From assembly GCA_033961575.1 (NCBI GenBank), contig CM066731.1, positions 59,363,501 through 59,427,500 on the forward strand: DNA of 64,000 nt. Direction: 5' to 3'. The notes beneath the pieces are model-generated. The model saw nothing but the letters and a program-made list of their open reading frames with translations. It had not been told where the DNA came from and made no database searches. This document shows, piece by piece, positions 44,612 to 57,104 of the stretch (its first letter is position 1; every line of letters starts with the position of its first letter). Source of the DNA: Aselliscus stoliczkanus. Lineage: Eukaryota; Chordata; Mammalia; Chiroptera; Hipposideridae. Position numbers and translations under genes: made by a program.

Positions 44612-45978
44612 CCGGGACTAGCTACCTGATTTGTGGGGCCCAGTGCAAAATCAAATGTGGGACCCCTTGTTGAAACACATGAAAAAAGGTAGTGCAGCAT
44701 AGTTTTTTTCCTTTTTTTCACCTTCTCTCTCTCGACTACTAATGGTGTTTTTTATTTACTATTTAATGTTGTTCTAAGTAAAGAAAATTTTTTTTTTTTT
44801 AAGGATTTTATTGGGGAATTGGCGGAGGGGAACAGCGTTGGGGAATCGGGGAAGGGGAACAGACAAGTTGCTGTCTTTTTGTTCTTCAGTTTAGTTGCGG
44901 AGGATGTTGCTTCACTCTTCCCGGATGAGGCAGATCGGTCGCCGGCCTCTGGATGGTCGCTGGCCTCTGGATGTCGCTCACTGCGGCTATTGGCAGCTCA
45001 TGCTGGCTGCCAGCCGCTCACGCTGGCTGCGGGCCACTCACTGTAGCCTATAGCAGCCCACTGCAGCAGGGGCTGCAGCCTACACCATCACTGGGGCTCG
45101 CAGCCCAGCTCCACGTGGAGCTATTGTTAGCTGTAGAGGGCAGTGTCACTGGCCCTCATGTGGGATCCGAACCGGGGCCACTGGCATCCCAAAACCAGCG
45201 CTTAACCAATGCACCACTCGGCCGGCCCAGTAAAGAAATTTTTAAATGAAATTATTGGCATGAATTTCGTCATTTTCTTTATATTGGGCAGTGATAGTTT
45301 TCAAAGCAAATAGAAGGGCATTTAACTCATAGGCAGAATCAGCAAAATTGCACAATTTGTATTTCATAGCTCATGCCCACACATGTATTAATATTTTGTT
45401 CTTACTAGGACAGTGAAAGTGCTACACAAAATTAACTCAATTGTCTGTCTCACTTATTGATTCACACACATTGTACCAACACTCTCTACCTTCAGCTTAC
45501 TGATGAATAAGGAAGGTCTAAAAAGAAAACTTTTGCCTCTTCCCTTCCATGTAAGAGAAAGTCTCCATGTAAATGAAATGATTAATATAGGGAAGTGACA
45601 TAAGTAAGAAAAAATATGATAGGTTTCCTTGTTATCCTTAAAATATCATTGCCCTCTTTCTGTGTTTCCAATAAGTTCTGGTCTAAATAGAAAGAGTAGC
45701 TTCTCTAGGCTTTCATTTCCCCTACTCATTCAGTCGTTGATGTAACCTTCTTAACTCATACTCACTTGGAATCTCACCAAACTCCCATGCATTGTAGGTC
45801 CACCCGAATTCAGTGCTCATGGGGCATCTTGGAGGCTATATGTGAATGGGATGTTCCATTGTCCCATCACACTTCACACACACAAAAATAATTTCAGAGA
45901 TAAAAGTATTATAAATGTCAAGGCAGTGATAGGAGAGCCTTAAACTAAGCATGGGTGCTTTCTCAGTACTGGCCCATG
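44612..45978 (+). repeat. hAT-like dispersed repeat, copy 2, split by a SINE
   Basis: The left end CCGGGACTAGCTACCTGATT with GGGGCCCAGTGCAAAATC, then the same landmarks as copy 1: TTTACTATTTAATGTTGTTC, GGAAGTGACATAAGTAAGAA, CCTCTTTCTGTGTTTCC, GCATTGTAGGTCCACCC, GCAGTGATAGGAGAGCC. Interrupted at 44777-45243 by a SINE. Confidence 0.65.
44777..45243 (-). mobile_element. Full-length Rhin-1-type SINE, antisense, inside the hAT-like repeat
   Basis: T tract, AAGGATTTTATTGGGG, GC-rich body, head complement ending CCACTCGGCCGGCCC at 45228. The duplication AGTAAAGAAA(A)TTTT flanks it (44777 onward and 45229 onward). Both the AATAAA complement and the B box (GGATCCGAACC) are intact. Confidence 0.92.
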
Positions 45979-45984
45979 AATTCA

Positions 45985-46145
45985 ACCATACACATTGGAC
46001 TCCCCTGAGGAGCTTTAAAAAGTACTGATGCCTGGGAGTTGCCTCGAGTTTATGATTTAATTGTAGCCTTGGCCTGAACATCAGAAATTTTACAAATCCT
46101 CTAAGAGTATCTACATGTAAGCAAGGTTACAAACCTCTGGGGTTA
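45985..46145 (+). repeat. MER20/MER5-type hAT MITE
   Basis: GAGGAGCTTTAAAAAGTACT, GATGCCTGGGAGTTG, ATGATTTAATTGTAGCC, GCCTGAACATCAGAAATTT and a tail ACAAACCTCTGG are in family order. Confidence 0.65.
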
Positions 46146-46310
46146 AAAGGTTCTAGCAGTATTGTCAAAGTGAATTAAAACACTCACTAATATTCAAAGA
46201 AGTACATATTGGGAATTTGAGTTACCAATTTTCACAGGACAATTAAAAGGATATATATATATACAGTATATTTTTTACATTAAAGCCATCTCGTGGACAT
46301 CAGCATGTTG

Positions 46311-46498
46311 AAAATGTACCTTCTTGGGCCGGCAGAGTGGCTCAGCTGGTTAAGAGCTTGCTCAAGAGTGCGAGCTGAGCTCTGAGCAACAGCAGTTTGA
46401 TGCCTAGCCTGAGCTGAGCTGCCACTGAGCTGCCAACAGGTGGCAGGATGGCTCAGCTAAAAAAAATAATAAAAATTTTTTAAAATGCACCTTCTTGG
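46311..46498 (+). mobile_element. Type II SINE with 17-bp TSD
   Basis: Head GGCCGGCAGAGTGGCTCAGC, CTTGCTCAAGAGTGCGAGCT, GAGCTGCCAACAGGTGGCAG, tail AAAAAAATAATAAAAA. AAAATGTACCTTCTTGG (46311-46327) versus AAAATGCACCTTCTTGG (46482-46498), 16 of 17. Confidence 0.9.
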
Positions 46499-46599
46499 AG
46501 GTTTCCCTGCAATAAAATGTCTTGTTGAGAGGACATATGGATAGTACTTATCACACTTCTAAATGTTAATTAAAGCAACCTTGTTTATTTTAAAAAATG

Positions 46600-46667
46600 A
46601 AGAAGAAAGAGAAAGAAAGAGAGAGAGAGAGAGAAAGAGAGAGAAAGAGAGAGAAAGAAGAAAGAAA

Positions 46668-46749
<82 letters not shown>

Positions 46750-46750
46750 A
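46600..46750. repeat. (GA)n/(GAAA)n microsatellite
   Basis: GAGA-rich sequence leads into about 19 uninterrupted AAAG units (46672-46749). Lys/Glu/Arg or Ser/Phe/Leu-rich frames through it are artefacts. Confidence 0.97.
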
Positions 46751-48299
46751 TAGAAAGGGCAATTTGAAGGTCAAAAATAAAAACTAAATTAAATAAATTA
46801 TGGTATATCCACATAAGATGTAGCTTGGGAGGTGCTGACCTAGAAAAAAAATCTATGATATATTGTCAAGGAGAAACATTTCAAAATTATCTAATTGATA
46901 GGAGCACATTTTTATAAAATATAAGTAAATAAATCATATGTGTATATATATATTAAGAAAAAATCTGGAAGGATATCAATTAAAGAGATAGTGTGGAATT
47001 TATGTAACTTTCACTTTTTTGTATATTTCTATTCAACTGTGTTGCTATGTTAAAGTTATGCATTAATAAAGAAAAATCATTAAATTTGGATTCCAAAAAC
47101 ATTATATATATTCATACATTAATTTTCCATGGATTATAAAAAATATCCCGTAAGCTGTTTATACTCCTTAGATCCTCCATCTGAAAAATGGAAATGATGG
47201 TTCATACCTATTAATATAACTTCTCAGATATAAATGAAAGTGTTATGTTTTGTCCTAAGACTAAATGTAAATTCAAGCTATGATCATTACAAATATTTAC
47301 TATACATCTTCATTTTAAAATAATATAGTAATTTATAAGACATAACAAGTACACAGCAGTTTCCTGATTTTGTCTTCTGACAAAATCAAAGCCATACTTC
47401 TTAGGTGAAGGCTACCTTCAAAGACCTTCTGATTTACAGTGAAAGAAGCAGGGGGTGATATTTTAGGTTATTTAACATGGAACAGTCTCACTCATGTTCT
47501 TGCTATTGTTCCCAAAGATGCCCTTATTCCTTCAAAAAAAGATAAATGGTTGCAATTGTCCCTATTAGGATGGAGAATAATCAAAAGGAAAGCACTTCCT
47601 CACTAATTCCCATCTCCATAGAAACTGCTCAGCTCCCCAAGCCTCTTGTCCACAGACATCAGTCCACAGTTTTCTGATATTAGGCAGTCTGAGCCCAAAG
47701 CCTGCATTCTCTCACATTGTGATACCTTGAAGGGTGAGCTGAAACAACAAAAAGACGTGTGCCAAAATTTTAAAGACCCACTACATCACATTTAAACCCT
47801 TCCTATATTTTTATGGTTTCAGATTTCTAAGAAACTGGCCCTAATGTTGGTTTAAAAGTCCTGTTAGTAAAATGTGTTGTTATCAGAATATCCCTTTCTG
47901 TCATTTATACTCAAATGGTACATTGATAAGAATTTCCTCTCTTCCCTAACATTTTTTTTAATATGTATATCTTTGGAAGAGTGAAACCAGGCTGTGGGAA
48001 TTTTTACTGGCTGTGTGAACAAGTCACTTTAATGTGGACGTGATAGATGAGCAGTATTTACTCCCCATGTCCCTTTGTTCCCATTCAAGGTCACAGTTTG
48101 GGGGATGTGATGGTAAATAGCCTAAGGCTGACTGAAAATAATTGAACTCAGTGGCTAATTGGATTTAATAATTGCACCAGAGCCTTAGGTGCATTGAAGG
48201 CCATTGCCCCGAAAAAGAATGATCAAACTAGAATTCTAGGGTTAGTTGCACGATAGAATTTTAGACCTAAAATTTTAGAGATCATTGAAGTCAGAATTC
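46751..48299. other. Unique AT-rich DNA
   Basis: No gene or nameable repeat. Confidence 0.4.
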
Positions 48300-48425
48300 T
48301 AAACCTAGCTTATTGCTGGCATAAGCTGGAGAGCTTAAACAACAACACAGAATCAGGAATCCCACCCCATATCCACTGATTCAGAAACTACATGAGTGTG
48401 GCCCAGGAATATGTATTTTTATTGA
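48300..48425 (+). repeat. MER5-type hAT remnant
   Basis: GAGCTTAAACAACAACACAG, CCACTGATTCAGAAACTACA and GTGGCCCAGGAATATGTATT fit the MER5-like pattern. Confidence 0.5.
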
Positions 48426-51149
48426 TATGCCAAATTATGTCTATAATCAATTAAATTTGGAAATGACTTCTTAGCATCACCTGTCACCCTCCCACTGCCC
48501 ATTTTACAGATAATGATGTTAATACGTGTATGTCTAGCTCAGAGATTGCAAACTCAGTGCGGTGCAGACACAGATGATGAAGGAGAGGGATGGGCCTTGA
48601 TAAGACAGTGGAGAGTGGTGAGGACAGTGGTCACCAGGACAGCAGGTGTTCCAACTCAAAGGAATGGTACTACTCAGCTCTGGTCAAATGTCATGGAAAA
48701 CGCAGGCTCAAGGTCAGCCAACTAGCCCCTCCATTTTTTATTCAAGAGAAACTGGAAATCCAGAATTTTCAGTGAACTTTTCCAGTTTTCTAAATGATGT
48801 AGGACAAACAAAACATTTGTTTAGACTAAATCTTGCCCTTTAGGTACCAGTTTAACACACCCTTTTAGAAAAGTGATTTGTCTGACATCATGCCAAGGAG
48901 AGTGCAACATTGAGAGAATAATGGAGGGTTGTTTGGATCACAAGACAAAATTGTTTCTTCTACCCTGTAATCCCATTTCTTCAAATGATAGCAACTTGTA
49001 AGAGTCAGAGGAAAGGTGATCTTTAAATTTTCCCTTGCTCCCCCAAAATGGGTCCATCGTGTCAGTCGCAGGAAAGAATTCAAGAACGCACCAAATAAGC
49101 CAAGTGAGTGATAGATTTATTAAAAATGATAGTACTCTCTCAAGATGGTGAGAGCAGGCAGGCCCATAGGAAAGCAGATGGCTCTGAAGAACAAAGAGGC
49201 TTAAGAATTTATTACTCCTAAAATGAGGGCATGAAATATCCAAGTTTTAGGGGTAGCATCGTTGGCTTTCCTAGGTGGGCCCTGGGTGACCACTCTTTCC
49301 CATCAGGAGGAGGGAATTTTGTCCTTATTTGGCTCTTGTTGGAATTGTCATGGTGACGTAGGGAGTGGAGATTTTTTTCTTGGCTGCCATGCTAATAATT
49401 TTATAGTTTGTTATAATTAGCTAAAGTTCACCAAAAGTGACAAGAAGGTGTCCTGGGCCTTCTCTTGGCCACTGAAATCAAGTTCTAGCTGGGCTGGTAG
49501 CTGCACTTTTCTTAAAGATGACCTCACCTCCTTCCTCCTTTGTCTCCTTTCACCTCCTCCCTCCTTTCCTCCCCCACTATCTCCCCAGGGCCCTATTTTT
49601 TCTGTCTAAGGGAACACTCCCAACACCAGATTCCAGAATTTTATCCTAGTCAACACCTGGAGGTCTTTTTTATAGTGATTTGCATCCCTCTTTTAAGAGA
49701 CTCACTTGGCATTTAAAAAAAAAAAAAGAAAGCATAGTTTACACAGTGGTTAAAGTAAAACTTAATGTCTTAACAGAAGCATAAGCCCATTCCCCTAATA
49801 ACGTCCTCTGCTCCAAACCAACAATCAGAAGCTGACTGCTCAGTGGCTTTGTTTTCATTAAATCTGCCTTGGAAAACAGTGAATTAAAGTTGGTATTAAC
49901 AACCTTAAAAATGGGCTTTAGGGAATATTATTTACAACAACCATAGGTGAAAGAAAAGCTTAGATGCAAACACTGAACAAGTTAAAACACTGCAGTCACC
50001 TGCTGTACATGGGCATTCCCTGACACTGGTGTCTCACCATTTGTTACCAGCTTGTGCCCCCCCAGTCTCTGCAGCACCACTTCCTCCAGTCCCTTCCACT
50101 TCCCTGAGTGACAGGAAACCCAGCGGCAACAAGCTTGACTTCCAAGGCTAACATGGTCTTCTTCCAGAGGCAGGAAATTCCACACTTCACTTTCTCACAC
50201 CCCTTGAAATCCTCTTCCTCAGATATGCATTTTGGTTAACTTGCTGAACTCTTTTCAAAAGTGAAACCCCCTGGGAAGGCTGAGCCCTAGGGTGGATTTG
50301 TTTAGCAGTTTGCTTTAGTTGAGAGCTGCTGAAGCCACATGGTTGTAATGCAGAGGAAAGAATCACTTCAGAGGGTCACAGACCAGTTGAGACCTGGGGG
50401 TAATGGGGAGACCAAACAGCAAAAATATCTGGACACTTGGATGTGAAGAAATAACTAAGAAAAAAAATTAGAAATCTACCCAAAGCAAACCTACTCTTAC
50501 CCCAAAACTTTATTTGGAGATGTCTTACTGAGGAGTCAGGAAGTCAGGCCTGGGTATTGCTCCCACCATATTGAAGAAGCTTCAAAGCCCTGAAATCTAA
50601 TCCTTTTCTCCTCATATACACCTGTTTGCCTCCCCTCCCACCATTTTTGTTTTTCCATCTTGAGTTGGTAATTATCTGTTAGTCATTTATGTTGAAATTT
50701 TGCAAAGCTTACCAGGATTTGTTTTCAATTTATATAAAGACCAGTTATGATTTTTCTATGAAGACCCAAACTAAGAAAAATCCTTATAGTGATCACATAG
50801 ACACATTTCACTTATTTTTAAATTAGTTAATGATGTTTTTCTTAGGAACATCTCTGTGTTCTTGATACGTATTGGAAGAAAGAAAAGATTTCATCATTTT
50901 CTTGTTTTCATACCCATCGATGTTGTAATTACAATTTTTAGAAGTAGCTGACTTTAGAGAGCTCCCTCTTGCCTGCAGTGTCAGCTCAGTGTCGGCTCGG
51001 TTCAGACTGACTCTTCAGAGCAAAGTGACCCAAGTGCCTGTGGTCTTTTCTTACATATTAACCCCAAAAGCTATGAATTTGTCTGTTACCATAAACATGA
51101 ATTCAATAATAACAATAACTATCATGCTTTCTTTCCTTCTTTCTTTTGT
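48426..51149. other. Unassigned DNA, possible antisense LTR near 49060-49520
   Basis: GATAGATTTATTAAAAATGA near 49110 (reversed AATAAA) followed by CTCTCTCAAGATGGTGAGAG suggests an old LTR in reverse; family not assigned. A 67-codon minus frame at 49982-50185 is unrecognised. Confidence 0.3.
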
Positions 51150-52180
51150 TTAAAAGTTATTTATTGAATGCCAAAGACATGCCAGGCATTGTTCTAGCTT
51201 CTTGGGATGCAAAGATGAATAAAACACTCTTCGTGTTCTTTTTTCTTTTTTTCTTTTTTTTTAAAGATTTTATTGGGGAATTGGGGGAGGAAAGAGCGTT
51301 GGGAAATCAGGGAAGGGAACAGATAAGTTGCTTTCCTTTTGTTCTTCAGTCTAGTTGTGGAGGATGTCGCTTCACTGGCCCATATTGGTATTATTATTGC
51401 ACTCTTCCCAGCTGAGGCAGATCGGTCGCCAGCCATTGGACGGCCACTCATGGTGGTGCACGGCAGCTCACGCCGGCTGCCGGCTGCTCACTCTGGTTGC
51501 CAGCCACTCTGGTAGCTTATGGCAGCCCACTGCAGCCCCACTGCAGCCTACGCCATTGCTGGTGACTCATGACAGCCCAGCTCCAGGTCGAGCTGTTGTT
51601 CACCATCTTAGCTGTAGAGGGCAGCATCACTGTCCCATGTGGGATCCGAACCTGCAGCCCTGCTGCTCAGAGCTCGAGCTCCCAAGCCAATTTGTAACCA
51701 AGAAGCCACTCGGTCAGCCCCACTCCATGTTCTTAAGGAAACAGATGTGTTGATGAAAGTCACAAGGCCATTTCTCCATTCCAGAATGAAGGGTCAACAA
51801 ATTGCTATATCATAGAAGAGGAGAGAATGACAGGCTCACTCCCCACTAAATTAGTCAGGAAGGTCTGCAGAGAACTCAAGAGGACAATGCTGAATGATGA
51901 GAAGAATTTACTAACTAAAAAAGAGAAAGGGTATTTCATCAGGGGGAGTAGGCTGTGCACAGGCAGAGAGTGATCGAGGAAATGTTTGTTAGTTGATGTG
52001 ATTGGAAATTAGTTGGAGACAATGAAAAGAGGGGCTGAAATAGCAGTCATAGCCTAAGGAAGCTTAGTGTGCCATGCTCATAAATTTGGACTTAATTCAG
52101 GAGAAAACTGAGAGTCAATGACAAATGTTAAGTGAGGCCAAAATTGTGTTTTATAACATTCTTGCTGGGTTCTGGAGGCT
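51150..52180 (-). repeat. L2 LINE, antisense, split by a SINE
   Basis: TTATTTATTGAATGCCAAAG, ATGCCAGGCATTGTTCTAGC, GGGATGCAAAGATGAATAAA, then beyond the SINE CAGGAAGGTCTGCAGAGAAC, AAGCTTAGTGTGCCATGCTC and AATTTGGACTTAATTCAGG follow reversed L2. Confidence 0.75.
51241..51720 (-). mobile_element. Variant full-length Rhin-1-type SINE, antisense
   Basis: TTTAAAGATTTTATTGGGG, GC-rich body, head complement ending CCACTCGGTCAGCCC. Unlike most copies it has TTCACCATCTTAGCTGTAG and TGCTCAGAGCTCGAGCTCCC, a different subfamily. The flanks CACTCTTCGTGTTCTT and CACTCCATGTTCTT look like a decayed TSD. Confidence 0.85.
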
Positions 52181-52214
52181 GTGGGGCAGAAATATACTAA
52201 AGGCAATGTTTTCA

Positions 52215-52395
52215 CACACATATACTTTAATCCAGGAAAGCACTCTGAGGAAGGCAAGACATCCTTGTCCTCTCTATACAGATATGAATTCAGGCTGAAA
52301 AAGCTTAAGTCACTTGCTCAAGGCCAATTGGCAGATGAAGCACTTGGACCAGACCTTATTCTCATTCAGAATGAGAACACACTGGTCTCCGCTGG
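52215..52395 (-). repeat. MIR SINE, antisense
   Basis: AAGCACTCTGAGGAAGGCAA, GGCTGAAAAAGCTTAAGTCA, CTTGCTCAAGGCCAATTGGC and AGATGAAGCACTTGGACC follow reversed MIR. Confidence 0.6.
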
Positions 52396-52429
52396 CTTGT
52401 CTATCTCAATGTGATCTCAATAGCTGCTA

Positions 52430-52672
52430 TATGAAGGATGCTTCCAGTGGGCCAGGCACTATACCTGGCATGCCACCTTTGTTATCTCTTCTGAATCGCC
52501 ATCATATGTTAAATATAAATTATTATCCCCAATTTATAAATAAAGAAACTAAAGCCTGGAGAGAGTGAACAAGTGCACAAGGTCATATTAGTTAGTCACA
52601 CAGCTGGGACTCATACCTGGCTCTCTCTGATTCAAGAGACCTGCTCTTAGCTACTATGCCATAGCTCATCCC
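52430..52672 (-). repeat. MIR SINE, antisense, nearly full length
   Basis: GTGGGCCAGGCACTATACCT, ATTATTATCCCCAATTTATA, AGAAACTAAAGCCTGGAGAG, CAAGGTCATATTAGTTAGTC, CACAGCTGGGACTCATACCT and CTGCTCTTAGCTACTATGCC are in full reversed MIR order. Confidence 0.88.
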
Positions 52673-53681
52673 CCCTTGAAGAAGAACGCCAGCAACACAC
52701 CATCAGTCTGCCACGTAAGAGGCATTCACAAAGGTTGATAAATATTGATTGAAAGTTTGAGTCATGTAGAAAATGAGTGGCAAAGCTAGACCTAGAAAGA
52801 AACCAGGTCTCTCCACCAGCATTCTTCCCATGACCACACTTGGCAACAGCCTCCTTTGGACCTAATTTAGCCAGACGAAGTTGTCAAACTCACACTGAGA
52901 AAAGTTACAGAATGTCTGACATTGGGTGGAAATCTCCGGCCTCTGAGATAAATCTTTCAAGACCTCATCTCCTTTCCGGTATACTGCCAGCTCAGTGGGG
53001 TGGCTCAGGCAGGAGCTGACCCTTTAAATGACCTAATAATCAGACCCTGAAAAGTCCAACAGTAGCCTCCCAAAGCTAGATAAGATGGGAATAGGGACTT
53101 GTGACCTCAAAATAAAGAGCCTGAATCAATGTTAAACATTTTGCGAAAATGAGCCCAGCAAAATGACAGACAACGAAAGTACTTTGCAAAGAGAGCTCTC
53201 ATTTTATACCATACTTTAGGCATTATCTACAACACAGCTTCTCACCAAAGCAATCTGGAAATACATGGTTACACTTGAAAGATGGCGAAGGTATATATGA
53301 GGAAATATTGTCTTCTAGGATTTTAACAATAAAATGATTAAATTCAATGGAGTGTGTAATTAAACAAAAACGAAACCCTATCTCCCTAGATATTTCCCCT
53401 CTGCTACCTCAGGGAGTTAGACCCTGTGTTTTGTCTTGTTTGCGTTTTCTGTATTAATCTTGTCATGATTTATAAAAAGGAGTCTCAGTATACTGCAGAT
53501 GAGTTTCTCATCTTCTGGAATTTCCACGTGGGATAGAGTACTCTGTAGTGGCTGCATGGCACATTGGGGTTCCTCCCAGCAAGCAAAGGGACACAGTCCC
53601 TGCGCCTGAGACTGTGACTCTTTCATGAATAAAGGCTTTACTCATTATAGGTACAGAACTGATAAGAACGGCCTTTTCTTT
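52673..53681. other. Unassigned DNA
   Basis: GAATAAAGGCTTTACTC at 53627-53643 looks like an LTR or transcript end, but no family or exon can be shown. Confidence 0.3.
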
Positions 53682-53682
53682 T

Positions 53683-53738
<56 letters not shown>
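53682..53738. repeat. (TTTC)n microsatellite
   Basis: About 14 uninterrupted units. The complement of the motif at 46.7 kb. Confidence 0.96.
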
Positions 53739-56324
53739 TTTTGGAACTATAAAATTCAGAAAAATCTCTTTAAAATGCTCATGAGCTAAACTCTTTAACT
53801 GACACAGAATATGTCTTTTGAAAAGTAAATTTTGTGATAACTTTGTTTATTAACAGTTAGTGGCTTGTTAGCGCTGTAAGGAGATAAGAAGGGAATTCAT
53901 ATTTCAGATGCCAGTCAGAATTTTTACCCTGCTATAAACTATGTGATCCTCATATGTTTAAATCATGTTTAAAAGTGAAACCTGATCTCCTTGTTTCTTT
54001 ATATTTTCTTCAATATTTTGAGAAAGTCTTGGTCAGTATATGGTGTCAACAATTTTCTGCATCTCATTGCTTTGAGTTAGTTTATTACTTCAGAATTCAT
54101 ATTTAGGCTATTTTTTTGTCAGCTAAGTTTTCAGTCATCACATGAGGAAGTGTGCAGCCTCCAATAAATTAGCATTTCTCTAAAAGCCATTTTGGGTCAT
54201 GTGACAGCAAAAGATTTGAAAAGAAGAGACAGACCCACATATGCTCTTTTCTCTCCCCACTTATTTTCTTGTCCCTACCCCTTTTCCATGCCCTTTTAGG
54301 GAGCTTCAAGCAAAGGAGCTATGAATTACAACCTAGCTCCAAGAAGTGGAAAAACTCAGGTACCACTTTCCTTGCCTGGCGTACCCACATATGTCTGTCC
54401 TATTAAAAGATTGGTGTAAAAGAGGCATCAGAATAAATTACTATATCTGTTTTCCTGGTTTCCTTGCTGAAAACATTACAGCAATTTGGGGATTCTAGAG
54501 GCTGCCCCTCTCAAACGTTTTCATTTCCCTCTTCTCCAGAACTTTCTTCTGCTGTCTCTGTGCCCTTTGCTTCTCAGGATCCTAACTTGGCCATGACAGC
54601 CCTGAATCAGAGGTTATGAATTCAGAAGAGCACTAAAAAAACTTCCTATTTCCTCTTCTCCCTAAGATAAAGCAGCATCAAGGAGAATGTTACAGTCCCC
54701 AGGCTAGCTGCTCTGAGTATTTATCAGCTCCAGAAGACACTGATTTTTTATTTTTGAAAAAAGCTCTTTGATATATTTAAGGCAAGTATTGGGAGTTCTC
54801 TGCAGTGAATTTTACATGGATATTTTAAACCCCAATAAAAGCGTTGATTAACCTGAAGCATTTGTGAATATGCTACTAGAATAAATGCCCAAATCAAATG
54901 TCTGCCTTTCTCCAGGAGTCCTGTGGAGTTGACAGATTAGTTCAGTGGCAGACTTAGGATCTTTCCTACAGTCCTCTTTAGGGACATAAAAAAGGCAGGA
55001 GCCTGTTGGCTTTCACAGTCCTGAGGAGGAACAATAGGTCTTAATGAAGTTCTTTTTTGAATGACTCTTCTTTACTTCAATGTAGGGAAAGCATTCCTTA
55101 TTCTGTTTGTGGAGAAGCACGTGTGTTTAACAATTGTGGGCCATAATATATCACAAAAGCATGGTCTTTGCAGAAGGGGCTGAATTTCAATCTACAGAGG
55201 ATGGTTAAGAGATTTAGAGAGAAGTGGCCCAACTGCCTCCTTCTGTTCAGATTACATTTTAATCTACTCCTCCTTCTCCAGAGATTACTCCCACCGTCTT
55301 CAAGGCTGAGAGCATGAACTGTTCTCTGAGCCTTCAGCCTGGAAAAAAGGGTGGTTTGTTTTCTTTTCTTTTTCTCTTGTCTTTTTTTTTTTTTTTTTTT
55401 TGGATAAGAGTGAAGATCATGAGTGAAGTTTCAAGTATGCAGTGGTTGCTGTACAGATATCAACTGACATTTTTCTGACTACAGGATGTCTGTGGGCTCT
55501 CAGCAATTAAAATTTCAGTTACTCACTGCATATTCCCTACATTACAATGTCTACATTTACCAGACCCAAACAGAGAATTCCTTATGCTGGTTTATGGTTT
55601 TCATACCTATAAATGTATCTATTAACTATTTTTCGTTCACAAGCATCTCTGGCTAGAAACAAAATTTTCACATAGAGGTTGACAAAGCTAAACATTAACT
55701 TAAAATGATTTAAAACTAGATGACCAAAATTAATAATAAACTAATTTTAAACTATTTCACCCCTGGACACTCTTCTAAACATAATAACTTTGTTTCCCAG
55801 TGTTTTCAGATTCTTAAACTACTACATTTTATTTTCTTTATCCATAATTACTTTTATAAATAGTAAGACTAATGGTCAGAAAATGGATGTCTGATTCTTT
55901 TTAACCTTAAAAAAAAATCAGTTTGTGAATTTTCAATAGAAAGTATTCACATAGAAAAAAATAATAAAATATAAATTCTTTTTCTTTTTACTTGTTTGAG
56001 TTAAACCTCTAAGAGGCTGAACAGGAATTTTGTAAGGCTAACTGAAGCCTCGTATGTTTGGTGTAACTTTCTAATTTTTGTTGATGTTAATTACACTGGA
56101 GGGAGGAAAAAAGATAGATATAGATTTTAGTAATTAAAAATGTGCCACGTGGGCAGTGACTTCCAGTTGACATCCAGAGGAAGCCCCTAATTGTCCTCCA
56201 CGGAGTCCCCTGGGATGGCCGCCCACTCCTCTCCCTTCCCCCATTACACATTCTTGCCTCCTCCTCTCCAAGCTTTTGCTCATATGAAAGGGCAGAAATG
56301 AAACATTTGCGGGTTCCTTGTGTG
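53739..56324. other. Unique DNA
   Basis: No gene or repeat recognised apart from a T run at 55381-55402. Confidence 0.4.
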
Positions 56325-56490
56325 TACCTTATACTATACAAGGTATTTCATCCACACCATCCTACTGAATTTTCAAAACAACCCTCTAAGGTAAGAATCT
56401 ATATTTTACAAATAAACAAATTCAGGCCCAGAAAGCTATGTTTACTCGCCCAAGGTCAAAGAGCCAATAAGTAACAGGATAAGTTTTTTA
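56325..56490 (-). repeat. MIR SINE, antisense
   Basis: CTGAATTTTCAAAACAACCC, CTAAGGTAAGAATCTATATT, AACAAATTCAGGCCCAGAAA, CGCCCAAGGTCAAAGAGCCA and ATAAGTAACAGGATAAG follow reversed MIR. Confidence 0.8.
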
Positions 56491-57104
56491 AAATGCTATA
56501 AAGTATTGTAGCTAATGTATATATAGTATGTGGTGGGACTGTAACATGGGTACCCATTCTATGGTGGGAGGAAGAGGAAGCGAGGTGCTAAGAAAGACTT
56601 CAGAGAAGAAATGACTGGAGCTGAGTTCTGAAGATGAAGACAAACAGGCTAAAGAGAATGGAACAGACATTGAGAGCCATAGAACACTAGAAGTAGAAGA
56701 ATGAGTGACGATTGAATTAAATTAGCAGTTCTGAGAAAATCAAATCCTTAGCCAGCAGGGGAAAGCCAAGAATTAGGCCAATTTTTACCACAATGCAATC
56801 CCAGAAAATCTTAAGAAATGGAAACACCATGAATTTCTGTAATTAGTGCTGAACTGGAAACAAAAGCAGCAAGAACAGTTGAAAGTTTGCTGCAAAACCT
56901 AGTCCTACATCCCCTCCCCGTTTTAGGGGGCCAGCACTAGTCTTCTCCACTGCAGAAGGCTAGAGGCATATTTTCTAGAAAGAGGGCCTGAAGAGACAGG
57001 CACAAGAGATTGCTGGGATATCACCTGACAAAAAGAGGGGTTGAGTGAAATTTTACATGATGAAGGTGGAGATCCTCAGTCTTCTTCCCTGCCTTAGCAT
57101 AAAG
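56491..57104. other. Unassigned DNA, possible decayed antisense L2
   Basis: 56560-56700 (GGGAGGAAGAGGAAGCGAGG, CTGGAGCTGAGTTCTGAAGA) weakly resembles reversed L2. Confidence 0.35.

Noticed and set aside
46559..46814. Lys/Glu/Arg-rich and Ser/Phe/Leu-rich frames
   Set aside because: Translations of the GAAA microsatellite.
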